Assembly: GCF_017094525.1 (NCBI RefSeq)
Contig: NZ_CP064788.1
Coordinates: 186,001-250,000 of the forward strand
From: Halapricum desulfuricans
GTDB taxonomy: Archaea; Halobacteriota; Halobacteria; Halobacteriales; Haloarculaceae
DNA: 64,000 nt
Direction: 5' to 3'
Positions 1 to 7,616 of the stretch are shown here, in pieces; position 1 is the stretch's first letter, and each line of letters begins with the position of its first letter. Below the pieces are notes generated by a model. The model was not told the origin of the DNA and did not search any database. It saw only the letters and a list, made by a program, of their open reading frames with translations. The translations under genes were made by a program, and so were the position numbers.

Positions 1-15
1 AGAACGGTATAGACG

Positions 16-1047
16 ATGCCCCACACCTGCGAGGACTGCGGTGCGGAGTTCGAAACGCTGTCGAGCCTGCGCCTGCACGATGGTCCGGACGACGAACCTA
101 CCCGGGACGATGAGTGGTTCGAGGAGCGCAGGGCCGAGATCAGGAAGCAACGACGCGAAACGGCACGGAGAGTCAAACGAAACGCCAGCCACGAACTGAC
201 GGACGCCATCGACCAGGCACAGCGGGGCGAGGAAATGGCTGTCTATCAGGCCCTCGCACAGTACGAACGCCATCTCTCCGAAGAGTGGGCAAAGGGCGAG
301 GACGGAGAGTACTGGGGGTTTCACCGCGTGTTCTATGGCCCAGTGGTCGGGAGTCTCGAACCGTTCGTCAAGCGGGAAGGATGGTCGTGGTTGCTGGACG
401 TGCTGGAGGCCTACTGGCCCGACGCCACGTACGACTTCGAGACCTATCCCGAACACGAGGACTTCGGTGGCGCTGAGCGAGGTGATTTCGAGGAGTACCC
501 ACACGTCAGCCACGTGCTCGCGACTGTCACTGGCAAGCAACTGGTTCGAACACGCCGTGCCGACGGTGTCAGAGCGGCTCCAGCCGACGCACTCGACTAT
601 CTGTTGGAGTTCCACCGCCACCCTGGCGACCAGCACCCCTGGATCGATTCGATGAGCTACGGCTGGGGTATCGGCCATCCGGACCACCCGTTCGAAGACA
701 CCATCGAGACACTGGTCGACGGAGAGTACGAAATCTGGGTGAGCACAGCTATCGAACACGCGATGCACGCCGACCAGCACGCTGCGACGGACCTCGTCGA
801 AGCCCTGTTTGCTGCGGGTATCGTCACGGACCCGGCCCAGATTCTCCATCTTCTCGGGCGAATCGACGACGGCTACCCGCCCGATACGAGTGACCACTGG
901 GATTGGGGATCGCTATTGCCCGAATTTCACGCGGATGGCTTCGACTGGGACCCTGTTGTTCGGGACCGACTGCGGGCTGTCGTCGTCGACTGTGGGCTCG
1001 CCCGGCAGTTACCCGACGACTGGGAGTTCACCGATATTGTTCTATAA
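16..1047 (+). CDS. Zinc-finger-like protein of unknown function
   Basis: A 343-residue acidic, soluble-looking protein. Cys5, Cys8 and His21 form the first part of a C2H2-type finger (CxxC-x12-H), but no second histidine follows at the usual spacing, so the finger may be degenerate. The remainder is rich in Trp, Tyr, His, Asp and Glu and shows no membrane segment or catalytic motif I recognise. ATG at 16 is the first start visible; the window begins only 15 bases upstream, so a longer N terminus is possible. The next gene follows 33 bases later on the same strand but has its own TATA-like box. Function unknown. Confidence 0.7.
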   Translation: MPHTCEDCGAEFETLSSLRLHDGPDDEPTRDDEWFEERRAEIRKQRRETARRVKRNASHELTDAIDQAQRGEEMAVYQALAQYERHLSEEWAKGEDGEYWGFHRVFYGPVVGSLEPFVKREGWSWLLDVLEAYWPDATYDFETYPEHEDFGGAERGDFEEYPHVSHVLATVTGKQLVRTRRADGVRAAPADALDYLLEFHRHPGDQHPWIDSMSYGWGIGHPDHPFEDTIETLVDGEYEIWVSTAIEHAMHADQHAATDLVEALFAAGIVTDPAQILHLLGRIDDGYPPDTSDHWDWGSLLPEFHADGFDWDPVVRDRLRAVVVDCGLARQLPDDWEFTDIVL

Positions 1048-1049
1048 AA
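1043..1049 (+). promoter_or_regulatory. TATA-like box before the gene at 1081
   Basis: The heptamer TATAAAA sits at the very end of the preceding gene, about 35 bases before the ATG at 1081. In an archaeal promoter this would place the transcription start near 1072 and give a very short leader. It suggests that the cluster from 1081 onward can be transcribed separately from the gene at 16. Confidence 0.4.
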
Positions 1050-1080
1050 GTTTGTGTGTATCGCCGAATATCTCTTCGGT

Positions 1081-2301
1081 ATGAACAATAACCCTGACGA
1101 GTACGAGGATGTAGACCTGCCAGAAGGTCTCGATATCGCTCCTGCCGAACTCGAAGCGGTCTCCGAAGAGTTGGCTGTTGTCGACGAGGCGATCGAATCA
1201 CTCTCTCCCGAACAGACGGCGGCGATCGAGGAAGTTCTGGAAGCGCTGGACGGCGAGGCGGTCGTTCCCGAGCGGGACACGCTCTTCGCAGATCTCGATA
1301 CGACGCCCGAAGAAGCCCAGGAAGCCCTCGATATCCTCCTCACGGAACTGGAGGAGTCCGACATCGATCTCGGTACTGGACCGGGCGACGACGACAGTCC
1401 GTCGGTGCTGGATACTGAACAGGCCGAACGCTTCCTTGAACTGTACGGTCGGCTCCTCGTCTACGTCAACGATCGGTTCGACGTTGTCAGCGGAATCGAC
1501 ACTTACGAGGAGTTCAGCGAGGCGTTTATGGACGAAATCTATCCAATTCGCGAACGGCTATACGAGGAAGATGCCGAGTCGCTCATCGCGGACTTCGTCG
1601 CCGAGAACCCTGCGGGGCTGTCCGAGTCCGAGCTGGAAGTGCTCAGAGAATGGCGTGACTACGAGTTCTGTGAGTTCGCCGCCGTCGTCGAACACCGCGA
1701 CGACGATACCATTTTCGTCGAACCCGAAGCGCCGCAAGCGTTCGCCGTGACCGCGATCCACGACCCGTTCGAGCAGCAGTTCCCGGAGCCAGTGCTGCCA
1801 GTGATACTGAACGACCTGGTGTTGCTCCCGTTCGAGGGCGAAATCGTCCACGACGGGTGGCTGCTGTCCGAACCACTCGGTCCGATGATGCTCGACCTCC
1901 TCGACATGGACATCGAGACGGCGTACGGGGAAGCCAAACACAGCCACGGAATCGTCGAGTCGCTTCCTCCAGGCGAGGGCTCGGGGACGAGCGACGCCGA
2001 GCGCCTCCGCTTCTACACGAAGAACGAGGAGAACCGCGAACGCTTCGCCGACGAGATCGAACAACTCAGAAGCCGGAGCGACGAACTAGAGCGAATCTAT
2101 CACGAGCAGATGGGGAAGGCACAGGCACGGAGACTCGGGCGCGAATTCCGCGATCTTGACCTGCGGGAAGCCTACGTCGCCATCTACGACGGTCAGGTCG
2201 TCGCGACCGCGCCCACCGAGGACGCACTCGCCGAGGCGTTGTCTTCCATTATGCCCGAGGACGCCGTCGACCATCCCTACATTTACCACTACGATCCCTG
2301 A
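1081..2301 (+). CDS. Conserved protein of unknown function (406 aa)
   Basis: ATG at 1081 was chosen over one nine codons upstream because the TATA-like box at 1043 and the Asn/Asp/Glu-rich start fit it. Residues 1-110 are extremely acidic. The middle (about 130-300) resembles, from memory, a family of unknown function also found in bacteria, with conserved blocks around 'LYGRLLVYVN', 'VILNDLVLLPFEGEIVHDGW' and a Gly/Ile-rich tail of that domain. A helical, charged stretch near residues 320-345 could be a coiled coil. No catalytic residues are obvious. It heads a run of same-strand genes up to the SWIM gene. The family resemblance is unverified recall; function unknown. Confidence 0.75.
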   Translation: MNNNPDEYEDVDLPEGLDIAPAELEAVSEELAVVDEAIESLSPEQTAAIEEVLEALDGEAVVPERDTLFADLDTTPEEAQEALDILLTELEESDIDLGTGPGDDDSPSVLDTEQAERFLELYGRLLVYVNDRFDVVSGIDTYEEFSEAFMDEIYPIRERLYEEDAESLIADFVAENPAGLSESELEVLREWRDYEFCEFAAVVEHRDDDTIFVEPEAPQAFAVTAIHDPFEQQFPEPVLPVILNDLVLLPFEGEIVHDGWLLSEPLGPMMLDLLDMDIETAYGEAKHSHGIVESLPPGEGSGTSDAERLRFYTKNEENRERFADEIEQLRSRSDELERIYHEQMGKAQARRLGREFRDLDLREAYVAIYDGQVVATAPTEDALAEALSSIMPEDAVDHPYIYHYDP

Positions 2302-2359
2302 TCTCGTCGAACGCTCGGCATCGGAAAGTATTGATACTGTCCTGACATACAGTCCCGTA

Positions 2360-2992
2360 ATGGCCGATGTAGACCAGTACAAGACCTATCGGGAAGTCGG
2401 GACGCAATTGAACAGCGACATCCTCGAGGCGTACTCTGACCGGGAACTGATCGTAGAAACCGCGTCCGAGTTGGACATCGAATTCGACGGACTGAACCTG
2501 GCCTACGAGTTCGAGTCACAGATGGCGGCCCACTTCGAGTTCGCGCTGTACGAATACCGCCGGGACGGGGCCACCGCGGCGGAGCGATACCTCGAAGCGG
2601 AGCGCTGGGAGAGCGAAACCGAACGGGAGATTCTCGAAGCCACCGTCGACGCCGAGCCCTCGCTGTTCGAGGTCGAATCCATCAGCGACTCAGGGCCCCG
2701 TCTGACCGTAACCGATCTGCTCGACGGTCGCGAAGAACAGACGCTGTTGGACGTCAATCTCAGCCGAACCGCAGAGCCGGGTGTCGTGCTGTTTTTCAGA
2801 CCCGTTCAGTACGACGAGTTCACGACGACTTCCGGCGTCTCGTTTCCGTTCCCCGGCGAGGAGAAAACCCACCTTCTCGAAGAGCACGACCGTCGAGTAG
2901 AGCCAGACGAGTCGAAAGCGGTCTCTCGACAACGGTTCGTCGCGTTCCACGACCTGTATCGCGACTATGGCATCTACATCCAGTACCGGTGA
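2360..2992 (+). CDS. Conserved protein of unknown function (210 aa)
   Basis: Acidic soluble protein starting at the ATG at 2360, which follows a 58-base gap after the previous stop. The open frame extends further upstream, but that part is arginine- and proline-rich shadow sequence. Visible features are an N-terminal helical half with many Glu/Tyr residues and a C-terminal half with 'SLFEV', 'VTDLL' and a 'GVSFPFPG' loop. From memory this layout recurs in unannotated bacterial proteins, but I cannot name the family. The next gene starts six bases after its stop, so the two are very probably cotranscribed. Confidence 0.7.
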   Translation: MADVDQYKTYREVGTQLNSDILEAYSDRELIVETASELDIEFDGLNLAYEFESQMAAHFEFALYEYRRDGATAAERYLEAERWESETEREILEATVDAEPSLFEVESISDSGPRLTVTDLLDGREEQTLLDVNLSRTAEPGVVLFFRPVQYDEFTTTSGVSFPFPGEEKTHLLEEHDRRVEPDESKAVSRQRFVAFHDLYRDYGIYIQYR

Positions 2993-2998
2993 TCAACA

Positions 2999-3769
2999 AT
3001 GAGTGAGCTAACAGACAGATTCGTCATCGAGATCGGAACCGGAACGGTCGCGCACATCATCGATATGGACGCCGATCAATCGGAGACGGACTCTCGCTTC
3101 TCACTCGGGCTCAGTGGTCCCGGCGAGAAGATGTGTAGTCGAGGGAACCGCCATCCAGGAGACAAGCGAGTCCCGTTTGCGGAGTTTGCCTCCCACCACG
3201 ACATCGACAAAGTAGGATTCGAGGGCGATGCACCTGACGAGATCTGCTCGTACTGCTGGTCGAACACGCGTGAAGCAGTGGAGAACGACCGGGACCCTGA
3301 CGACCTGTCCGAGCAGATCGGTACTGTCGGGTATCGCCTCCGGTGGAAGCAAAAAGGGCGTGCACGCGAGGAGTGGTACGATATCGTCGTCAGACCGGAG
3401 ACGACGATGGCGGAACTGGACAGACTCGTGTGTCGGATCACGACGCTCGACGACTTCCACCTCCGGATGTACGGCCTCGAAGACGAGTACCTGGAGTCCA
3501 GTCTCAACGTCCTGCCCGACCACCAGTACGAGGAAGCGGGCGACCGGACGTACACGAGAGCGAGCGAGATGACGATCGCGGACGTCGCCGAACGGGCCCG
3601 ACTCCGAGAGGGCGACAGACTCAGCCTCATCTACGACTTCGGGACGCCCTCGCACTACTACTGCATCGTCAAGGAGGTCTACGAACCAGACAGACTCGAC
3701 GAGGTGCTCGACGGCGACGTGATCACGTCGACCGACACGGCTGCGATCGTCAGGGAGAAGCGACCATGA
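2999..3769 (+). CDS. Plasmid pRiA4b ORF-3-like domain protein with zinc-binding N terminus
   Basis: A 256-residue protein. The N-terminal third contains spaced Cys/His pairs (a CSRGNRH segment and CSYC), suggesting a zinc-binding module. Residues from about 110 to the end resemble the pRiA4b ORF-3 (IS1096 TnpR-like) domain: a beta-rich segment after 'YRLRW', a 'TTMAELDRLV' helix start, an aromatic/His 'DFHLRMYG' block and the hallmark 'LIYDFGTPSHYY' near residue 212. Members of that family occur on plasmids and mobile regions, but their biochemical role is not known. It overlaps the next gene by four bases (ATGA), so translation is probably coupled. Confidence 0.75.
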   Translation: MSELTDRFVIEIGTGTVAHIIDMDADQSETDSRFSLGLSGPGEKMCSRGNRHPGDKRVPFAEFASHHDIDKVGFEGDAPDEICSYCWSNTREAVENDRDPDDLSEQIGTVGYRLRWKQKGRAREEWYDIVVRPETTMAELDRLVCRITTLDDFHLRMYGLEDEYLESSLNVLPDHQYEEAGDRTYTRASEMTIADVAERARLREGDRLSLIYDFGTPSHYYCIVKEVYEPDRLDEVLDGDVITSTDTAAIVREKRP

Positions 3770-4134
3770 CACAGGAGACAGAGCAAGAGCGAAACAAGCG
3801 AATTCGGAGGGAAGTACTCACCGACGCCTACACCACAAGCGAGCGGGCGATCAGCTGGTGCTATCACCTCGAACGCGAGATGACGTTCCCGTTTCAGGCG
3901 CGGTGTATCGAGGGGCGAACGATCTCGCCCCTGCACGAGGGCGAAGAAGTGCCTGTCGTCGGGATGACGGATGAGGTCGTCAGTAGTCGTGAGATGTTCG
4001 TCCTCGTGGAGTGGATGGACAGGGAGTTCGGTGTCCCGTTGTCACAACTCGAAGTACTCGACGTGGATCAGGACACTCGAGAGGCAGTCGACGACTGGCA
4101 CTACTGGAACGGCGAGGGCGGCCGATTGGGCTGA
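3766..4134 (+). CDS. CcbP-like (calcium-binding domain) protein
   Basis: 122 residues starting at the ATG that overlaps the previous stop codon. The sequence follows the pattern of the CcbP family (calcium-binding protein first described in Anabaena): a helical start with Arg/Glu, an aromatic 'WCYHLE' motif, 'FPFQARC', a 'GEEVPVVGM' strand, 'EMFVLVEWMDR', 'VPLSQLE' and the terminal 'DDWHYWN' motif. Acidic residues near the C terminus could bind calcium. Placement directly behind a pRiA4b-like gene is consistent with an operon. Family assignment is by motif recall; the role in archaea is unknown. Confidence 0.72.
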   Translation: MTQETEQERNKRIRREVLTDAYTTSERAISWCYHLEREMTFPFQARCIEGRTISPLHEGEEVPVVGMTDEVVSSREMFVLVEWMDREFGVPLSQLEVLDVDQDTREAVDDWHYWNGEGGRLG

Positions 4135-4210
4135 GAGACATTGCGACCAAGCCCTAATGATGAGACAGCGTCACGTTTTCGGGACGTACCACAGTAGGCA
4201 TACACACAGC

Positions 4211-6349
4211 ATGGACTACCCGGCCCGCGAGGAAATTCGGTCTCTCTGTACCGAACAGTCGTTCGAACGCGGTGTCAACTATTACCACCAGGATCGGGTG
4301 CAGGAACTGGAGGTTGACGGTGACGAGATCAGAGCTACTGTTCGCGGTTCCAGCTACTACGACGTCGCTATCGATATCGTGGACGATACCATCCGTACCC
4401 ACTGTAGTTGCCCATACGACTACGCAGGTGACTGCAAACACATCGTCGCGGTCCTGCTCGCTGTCGATGATCGAGACACCGAGACGATGAGTGACACTGA
4501 TCCCGAACGAGATGAAACGGTCGACATCGAATCGTTGGTCGAGCAGACAAATGCGGAGGACCTCCGAACGTTTCTGCTGGACATCGTTGCAGAGGATCAG
4601 GATATCCGTGACCGGTTCGTCGCGTTCGTCGGCGAGGACACGGGCAAGACGGTGTACGACTACAAGCAGGAGATCGATCGACTGTTCGATGACGCTGTCA
4701 GTCGCCGAGGGATGGTCGAACACGACACGCACATCGACTTCTCGCAGTACACCGACCTCGCGGAGACACATCGAGAACGGGGCCACGTCGAGACGGCGAC
4801 GGATATCTATCGAGCGGTTTCCGAGGCGATACGCGAGAATCTGGACCAGGTCGACGACAGCAGCGGGCACTACGGCCGCGAGCTGGAACGCGCTATCGAG
4901 GCATATGCAGAGACGGTCGCAGAACAAGAGTTCGACCACGAGCGAAAGCAGTCGTACATCCAGTATCTCTGTGCGGAGTTCGTCAGGGCAGACCACGGCT
5001 TCGCCAGCGACTACTACGACGACGCACTCCGAATGCTCTGCACGGAGGACGCGGACCTCGCATACTGGCTGGAGCAACTTGACGCCCACGTGTCCGGTGT
5101 CACGCCCGATGCAGTGCTCTCGGGAGAGTTGGCCTCGAAAGCGGACGACCGACGAGATGTAACTGCGGACAGCGTCGATACATCCGACGGATCAGCGAGC
5201 GACGACGATTCCACAGACCACCCCGAGCGGACGGACGACGTTCTCTACGCATCCGATTTCACCGATGGTCCGCTCAGCACCGACGATTTCACCAGTGGAG
5301 CGCTTGACGTCGAACACTTGGCCGTTGAGACACTGCAATTCGAGTACTTCGTCGGTGACGCGTTCGAGGAGTTACGCGTCGATGAACCGACGACCGTCGA
5401 GAAACACACCGCTAGCGTCGAACCGACCGAATCAGGAACGACCGACACGGAGATATCGTCGTCACTCCAGAAGCGACGGATATTCTCGACCTACGTTTAC
5501 ATCCTCGAGGAACTCGGCGACGAAGACGCCCTTTCGCAACTCTACGAGGAAATCTACCTCGAGAGCAAGCGCTTCTGCGAAGAGTATGCCCGACGGCTGA
5601 TCGACGAGGGCAACGAAAGCCGGGCAATCGAAGTGATCGAAGACGGGATCCATACCTTCCGGTCACCCTGTACCCTTCGCTGGCTTGCCGCCGACCTCTA
5701 CGAAGACCGGGATATGGACGAGTACCGTGACCCGGTCGCAACCACGGCGCCGGTCGAGTACTTCGAACTCTACCGGGAACTGCTCGTCCCGTTTGCCGCT
5801 GACGACACCGGCCGACGACACTACCGAGAGATCGCCGACCACGTGAAGTACCCCGCGCACGGTGGCGCGAGGCTTCGCCGTTTGGCCTCTCCCAACAGGG
5901 AGCGTAACGGCGGCAGGCGAATTTAATTCCCTCCGCACTTCCCAGATGGGTCGTGTGGGAGCAGTAACACCCGAACACACCGCGAATCCCACCGCAACAG
6001 GGGTCGCCTGTTGCCGCCGTGGGTGGTGTGTCCGTGGAGGTCGGCGGCTTCACCACTGCCCGACACACTTGAAGCCCGGCGCAACCTTGCGGTGTTTTGC
6101 GAGGCGGATACCGTGGCTCCCGTACTGTAAATATGGTTCGACAGCAACTTGAAGATATGGATTGTGCAGCGGAGCGTACGCGCTTCACCCCCGCCCACGG
6201 TGGGGCGGGGAACTCGCGCTGCTTTCCGTTTAGAAGAGATGCAGGGGTTGGTCCCCGAAGCGCGGTTCGAAGAGTTCGTCGATTTCCTGAAAGACACACA
6301 CTCTAACCGGCCGGCGTTCCTGGACGAACTGGAGAAGGCCGGATTCTGA
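4211..6349 (+). pseudogene. SWIM zinc-finger protein gene interrupted by a palindrome-bounded element
   Basis: The 5' part (4211-5926, 571 codons) has a SWIM motif, Cys65-x-Cys67-x7-Cys75-x-His77, then a long alpha-helical region. Its last ~24 residues are low-complexity and Arg-rich because the frame runs into foreign DNA. The true C terminus is at 6230-6349, where an open segment starting Leu-Glu-Glu-Met-Gln and ending '...LDELEKAGF' looks like the normal tail of haloarchaeal SWIM proteins. Both halves are in the same frame, separated by about 380 bp with an in-frame stop at 5924. Removing that DNA would rejoin them to roughly 610 residues. A shortened protein may still be made. ATG at 4211 was preferred over 4157 because the family usually begins close to the 'EEIRSLC' segment. 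Confidence 0.7.
5850..6230. mobile_element. IS200/IS605-type palindrome-associated mini-element (PATE-like)
   Basis: The left end carries a hairpin at 5851-5872 (stem CCCCGCGC / GCGCGAGG, one mismatch) and the right end a perfect hairpin at 6189-6210 (stem CCCCGCCC / GGGCGGGG). Both have the identical six-base loop ACGGTG. Subterminal hairpins with a shared loop and no terminal inverted repeat or target duplication are the signature of IS200/IS605 ends. No TnpA or TnpB reading frame fits in 380 bp, so this is a non-autonomous derivative of the kind called PATE in Haloquadratum. It splits the SWIM zinc-finger gene. The exact borders are inferred from the reading frame either side and could be off by a few bases. 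Internal sequence may contain a remnant of the parent's 3' RNA region, which I could not confirm. Confidence 0.6.
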
Positions 6350-6408
6350 TTCCCGCTATCCTCTCTTGCTGCGAGGGTTTATCTCCGATACCGGCCCCAG
6401 ACGCGATC

Positions 6409-6915
6409 ATGGACGAGATACGACACGCGAACTCGCTCCCCACGACGATACTACGAGACACCCGCGAACAGCGGCCCTGGACGTTCGACGGGTGTGCAGT
6501 CGAGACGCGTGACGTAACACTCTCGACCGGGGACTACACCGTCCCGACTGCCTGTACGCACGATCCCGAATCGGACACCTATCACCCACGGTTCGCGGTC
6601 GAACGCAAGTCTGGCCACGACTTTCTCACCGCACTCACGTGGGAGCGAGACCGATTCAGTGACGAGTTACGGCGGGCCGCCGAGTGGCCACACCCTCTCG
6701 CGGTCGTCGTAGAGACATCCTGGGAAACTCTCCTCCGGAACCGGGGGTGTATGGCGTGGCGGGACATCCACCCGAACCAGGTCGTCGGGACGCTCTCGGC
6801 GTGGACACGTCACTACAACGTCGCGTTCCGTTTCGCCGAGTCCCGTAGACGAGCCGAGTTGTGTGCGTTTCTCCTGCTGGTCCGTCACAGTCTCCGACGA
6901 CGTGAGCAAATCTGA
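6409..6915 (+). CDS. ERCC4/XPF-type nuclease domain protein
   Basis: A 168-residue stand-alone nuclease domain. The active-site signature is visible: Asp17 and Arg19-Glu20 in 'DTREQRPW', Asp42 in 'LSTGDYT', and Glu65-Arg66-Lys67 in 'AVERKSG', followed by an aromatic-rich C-terminal half with 'VVVETSWE'. ERCC4 nucleases cut branched or flap DNA in a metal-dependent way. Here the helicase and helix-hairpin-helix parts of the cellular XPF/Hef proteins are missing, as in small versions carried by viruses and plasmids. It stands alone between the broken SWIM gene and a convergent TumE-like gene, consistent with an accessory origin. Confidence 0.8.
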   Translation: MDEIRHANSLPTTILRDTREQRPWTFDGCAVETRDVTLSTGDYTVPTACTHDPESDTYHPRFAVERKSGHDFLTALTWERDRFSDELRRAAEWPHPLAVVVETSWETLLRNRGCMAWRDIHPNQVVGTLSAWTRHYNVAFRFAESRRRAELCAFLLLVRHSLRRREQI

Positions 6916-6922
6916 CGCGAAC

Positions 6923-7210
6923 TCACTCCGTCCAGAAAGCTCGCTGTCGAGCTTCGACCTCGCCGAGAACCATCGACAGCACGTCGCGCCACTCCGCCGG
7001 ATGTGAGATGTCGTCGCCGGGTGTCGGCGCGTCCGGACCGGGGTGAACGTGGTCACGTGTGTTGTGATCCGAGGGATACCGATCCCATCGGCGGTCGAAC
7101 TCGCTATCCCGGTGCTCTTCGTGGTAGTGCAACGAGAAGTCCCCGTTCTCGAACCACACGATCAAGCGCACGCTCGGGATTCGTTGTGCGAGCGCGCTTG
7201 CGCAACTCAT
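6923..7210 (-). CDS. TumE/DUF6516-like small protein, probably 5'-shortened
   Basis: 95 residues from the ATG at 7210; a TTG start at 7243 would add 11. The core 'LIVWFENGDFSLHYHEEH', followed by 'RRWDRYP', a His-rich 'TRDHVHPG' and an acidic 'EWRDVLSMVLGEVE' tail, matches the haloarchaeal TumE-like family, which is often encoded next to a partner HTH gene as a toxin-antitoxin-like pair. Usual members are around 130 residues; here a stop codon and then a mini-element (7251-7328) lie directly upstream, so the N-terminal part seems lost. No partner gene is adjacent. It may be a relic. Confidence 0.5.
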   Translation of the reverse strand: MSCASALAQRIPSVRLIVWFENGDFSLHYHEEHRDSEFDRRWDRYPSDHNTRDHVHPGPDAPTPGDDISHPAEWRDVLSMVLGEVEARQRAFWTE

Positions 7211-7250
7211 CGGAGGGAAACGCTCTTTGAATTCACTCAACAACTACTGA

Positions 7251-7328
7251 TACTGCCGGCTGTAACAAACTGAAGGAATTCGCCACCCCGGGGTGGCGAA
7301 TATCTTTACGAACTTACAGCCGGCAGTA
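7251..7328. mobile_element. Inverted-repeat mini-element (MITE), copy 1
   Basis: A 78-bp element with perfect 15-bp terminal inverted repeats (TACTGCCGGCTGTAA ... TTACAGCCGGCAGTA), flanked by the direct repeat TGA on both sides (7248-7250 and 7329-7331). The centre holds a perfect 24-bp palindrome, 7278-7301. It encodes nothing. Its ends resemble those of the other mini-elements in this window (TA-C/G-T/G-G ... TGTAAC), although its core is unique here. Confidence 0.75.
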
Positions 7329-7331
7329 TGA

Positions 7332-7430
7332 ATCCGGTTGTGAGTAAGTCACATTTCCCACCGGGTTCCTCAGACTGGTAGCATCAGCGATATATGATCA
7401 CCGAGCGGCGGTGACCTGAATCGCTAAACT
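7332..7430. other. Non-coding stretch between two mini-elements
   Basis: About 100 bases without a credible reading frame. Together with the mini-elements on either side it makes a gene-free interval of roughly 400 bases between the TumE-like gene and the Tat repeat-protein gene. A short imperfect dyad lies around 7397-7420, but nothing else recognisable is present. Confidence 0.4.
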
Positions 7431-7505
7431 AGAACGGATGGCGTTCGTACAGATATCTGGCACAACGGCGTGCCAGATCATTTCGAAATGGTATAGCCAC
7501 CGGCA
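7431..7505. mobile_element. Inverted-repeat mini-element (MITE), copy 2, degenerate left end
   Basis: Shares its core (GATATCTGGCAC ... GTGCC(A/G)GATCATTTCGAAATGGTAT) and right end (GCCACCGGCA) with the copies at 31318 and 39954. The left terminal repeat has decayed. A TGA follows the right end at 7506-7508, the same target triplet seen at other copies. The left boundary is approximate. Confidence 0.6.
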
Positions 7506-7586
7506 TGACCCGTACCCAGCACAACGATGGCATAACGGGGGTGGCCGACATGTGGTGACTACAACGGTGATTTGGGTTATCGGTTC

Positions 7587-7594
7587 TTTTTATG
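7587..7594 (+). promoter_or_regulatory. TATA-like box of the Tat repeat-protein gene
   Basis: TTTTTATG centred about 26 bases before the ATG at 7617. This spacing is typical of haloarchaeal promoters that give leaderless transcripts, and it supports 7617 rather than the in-frame ATG at 7572 as the start. Confidence 0.45.
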
Positions 7595-7616
7595 CGTAGC
7601 GTCGAAATCCTCGTGT

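Noticed and set aside
5862-6152. 96-codon plus-strand frame within the interrupted SWIM gene
   Set aside because: It lies entirely inside the palindrome-bounded element, is Arg/Cys-biased and matches no transposase segment I know.
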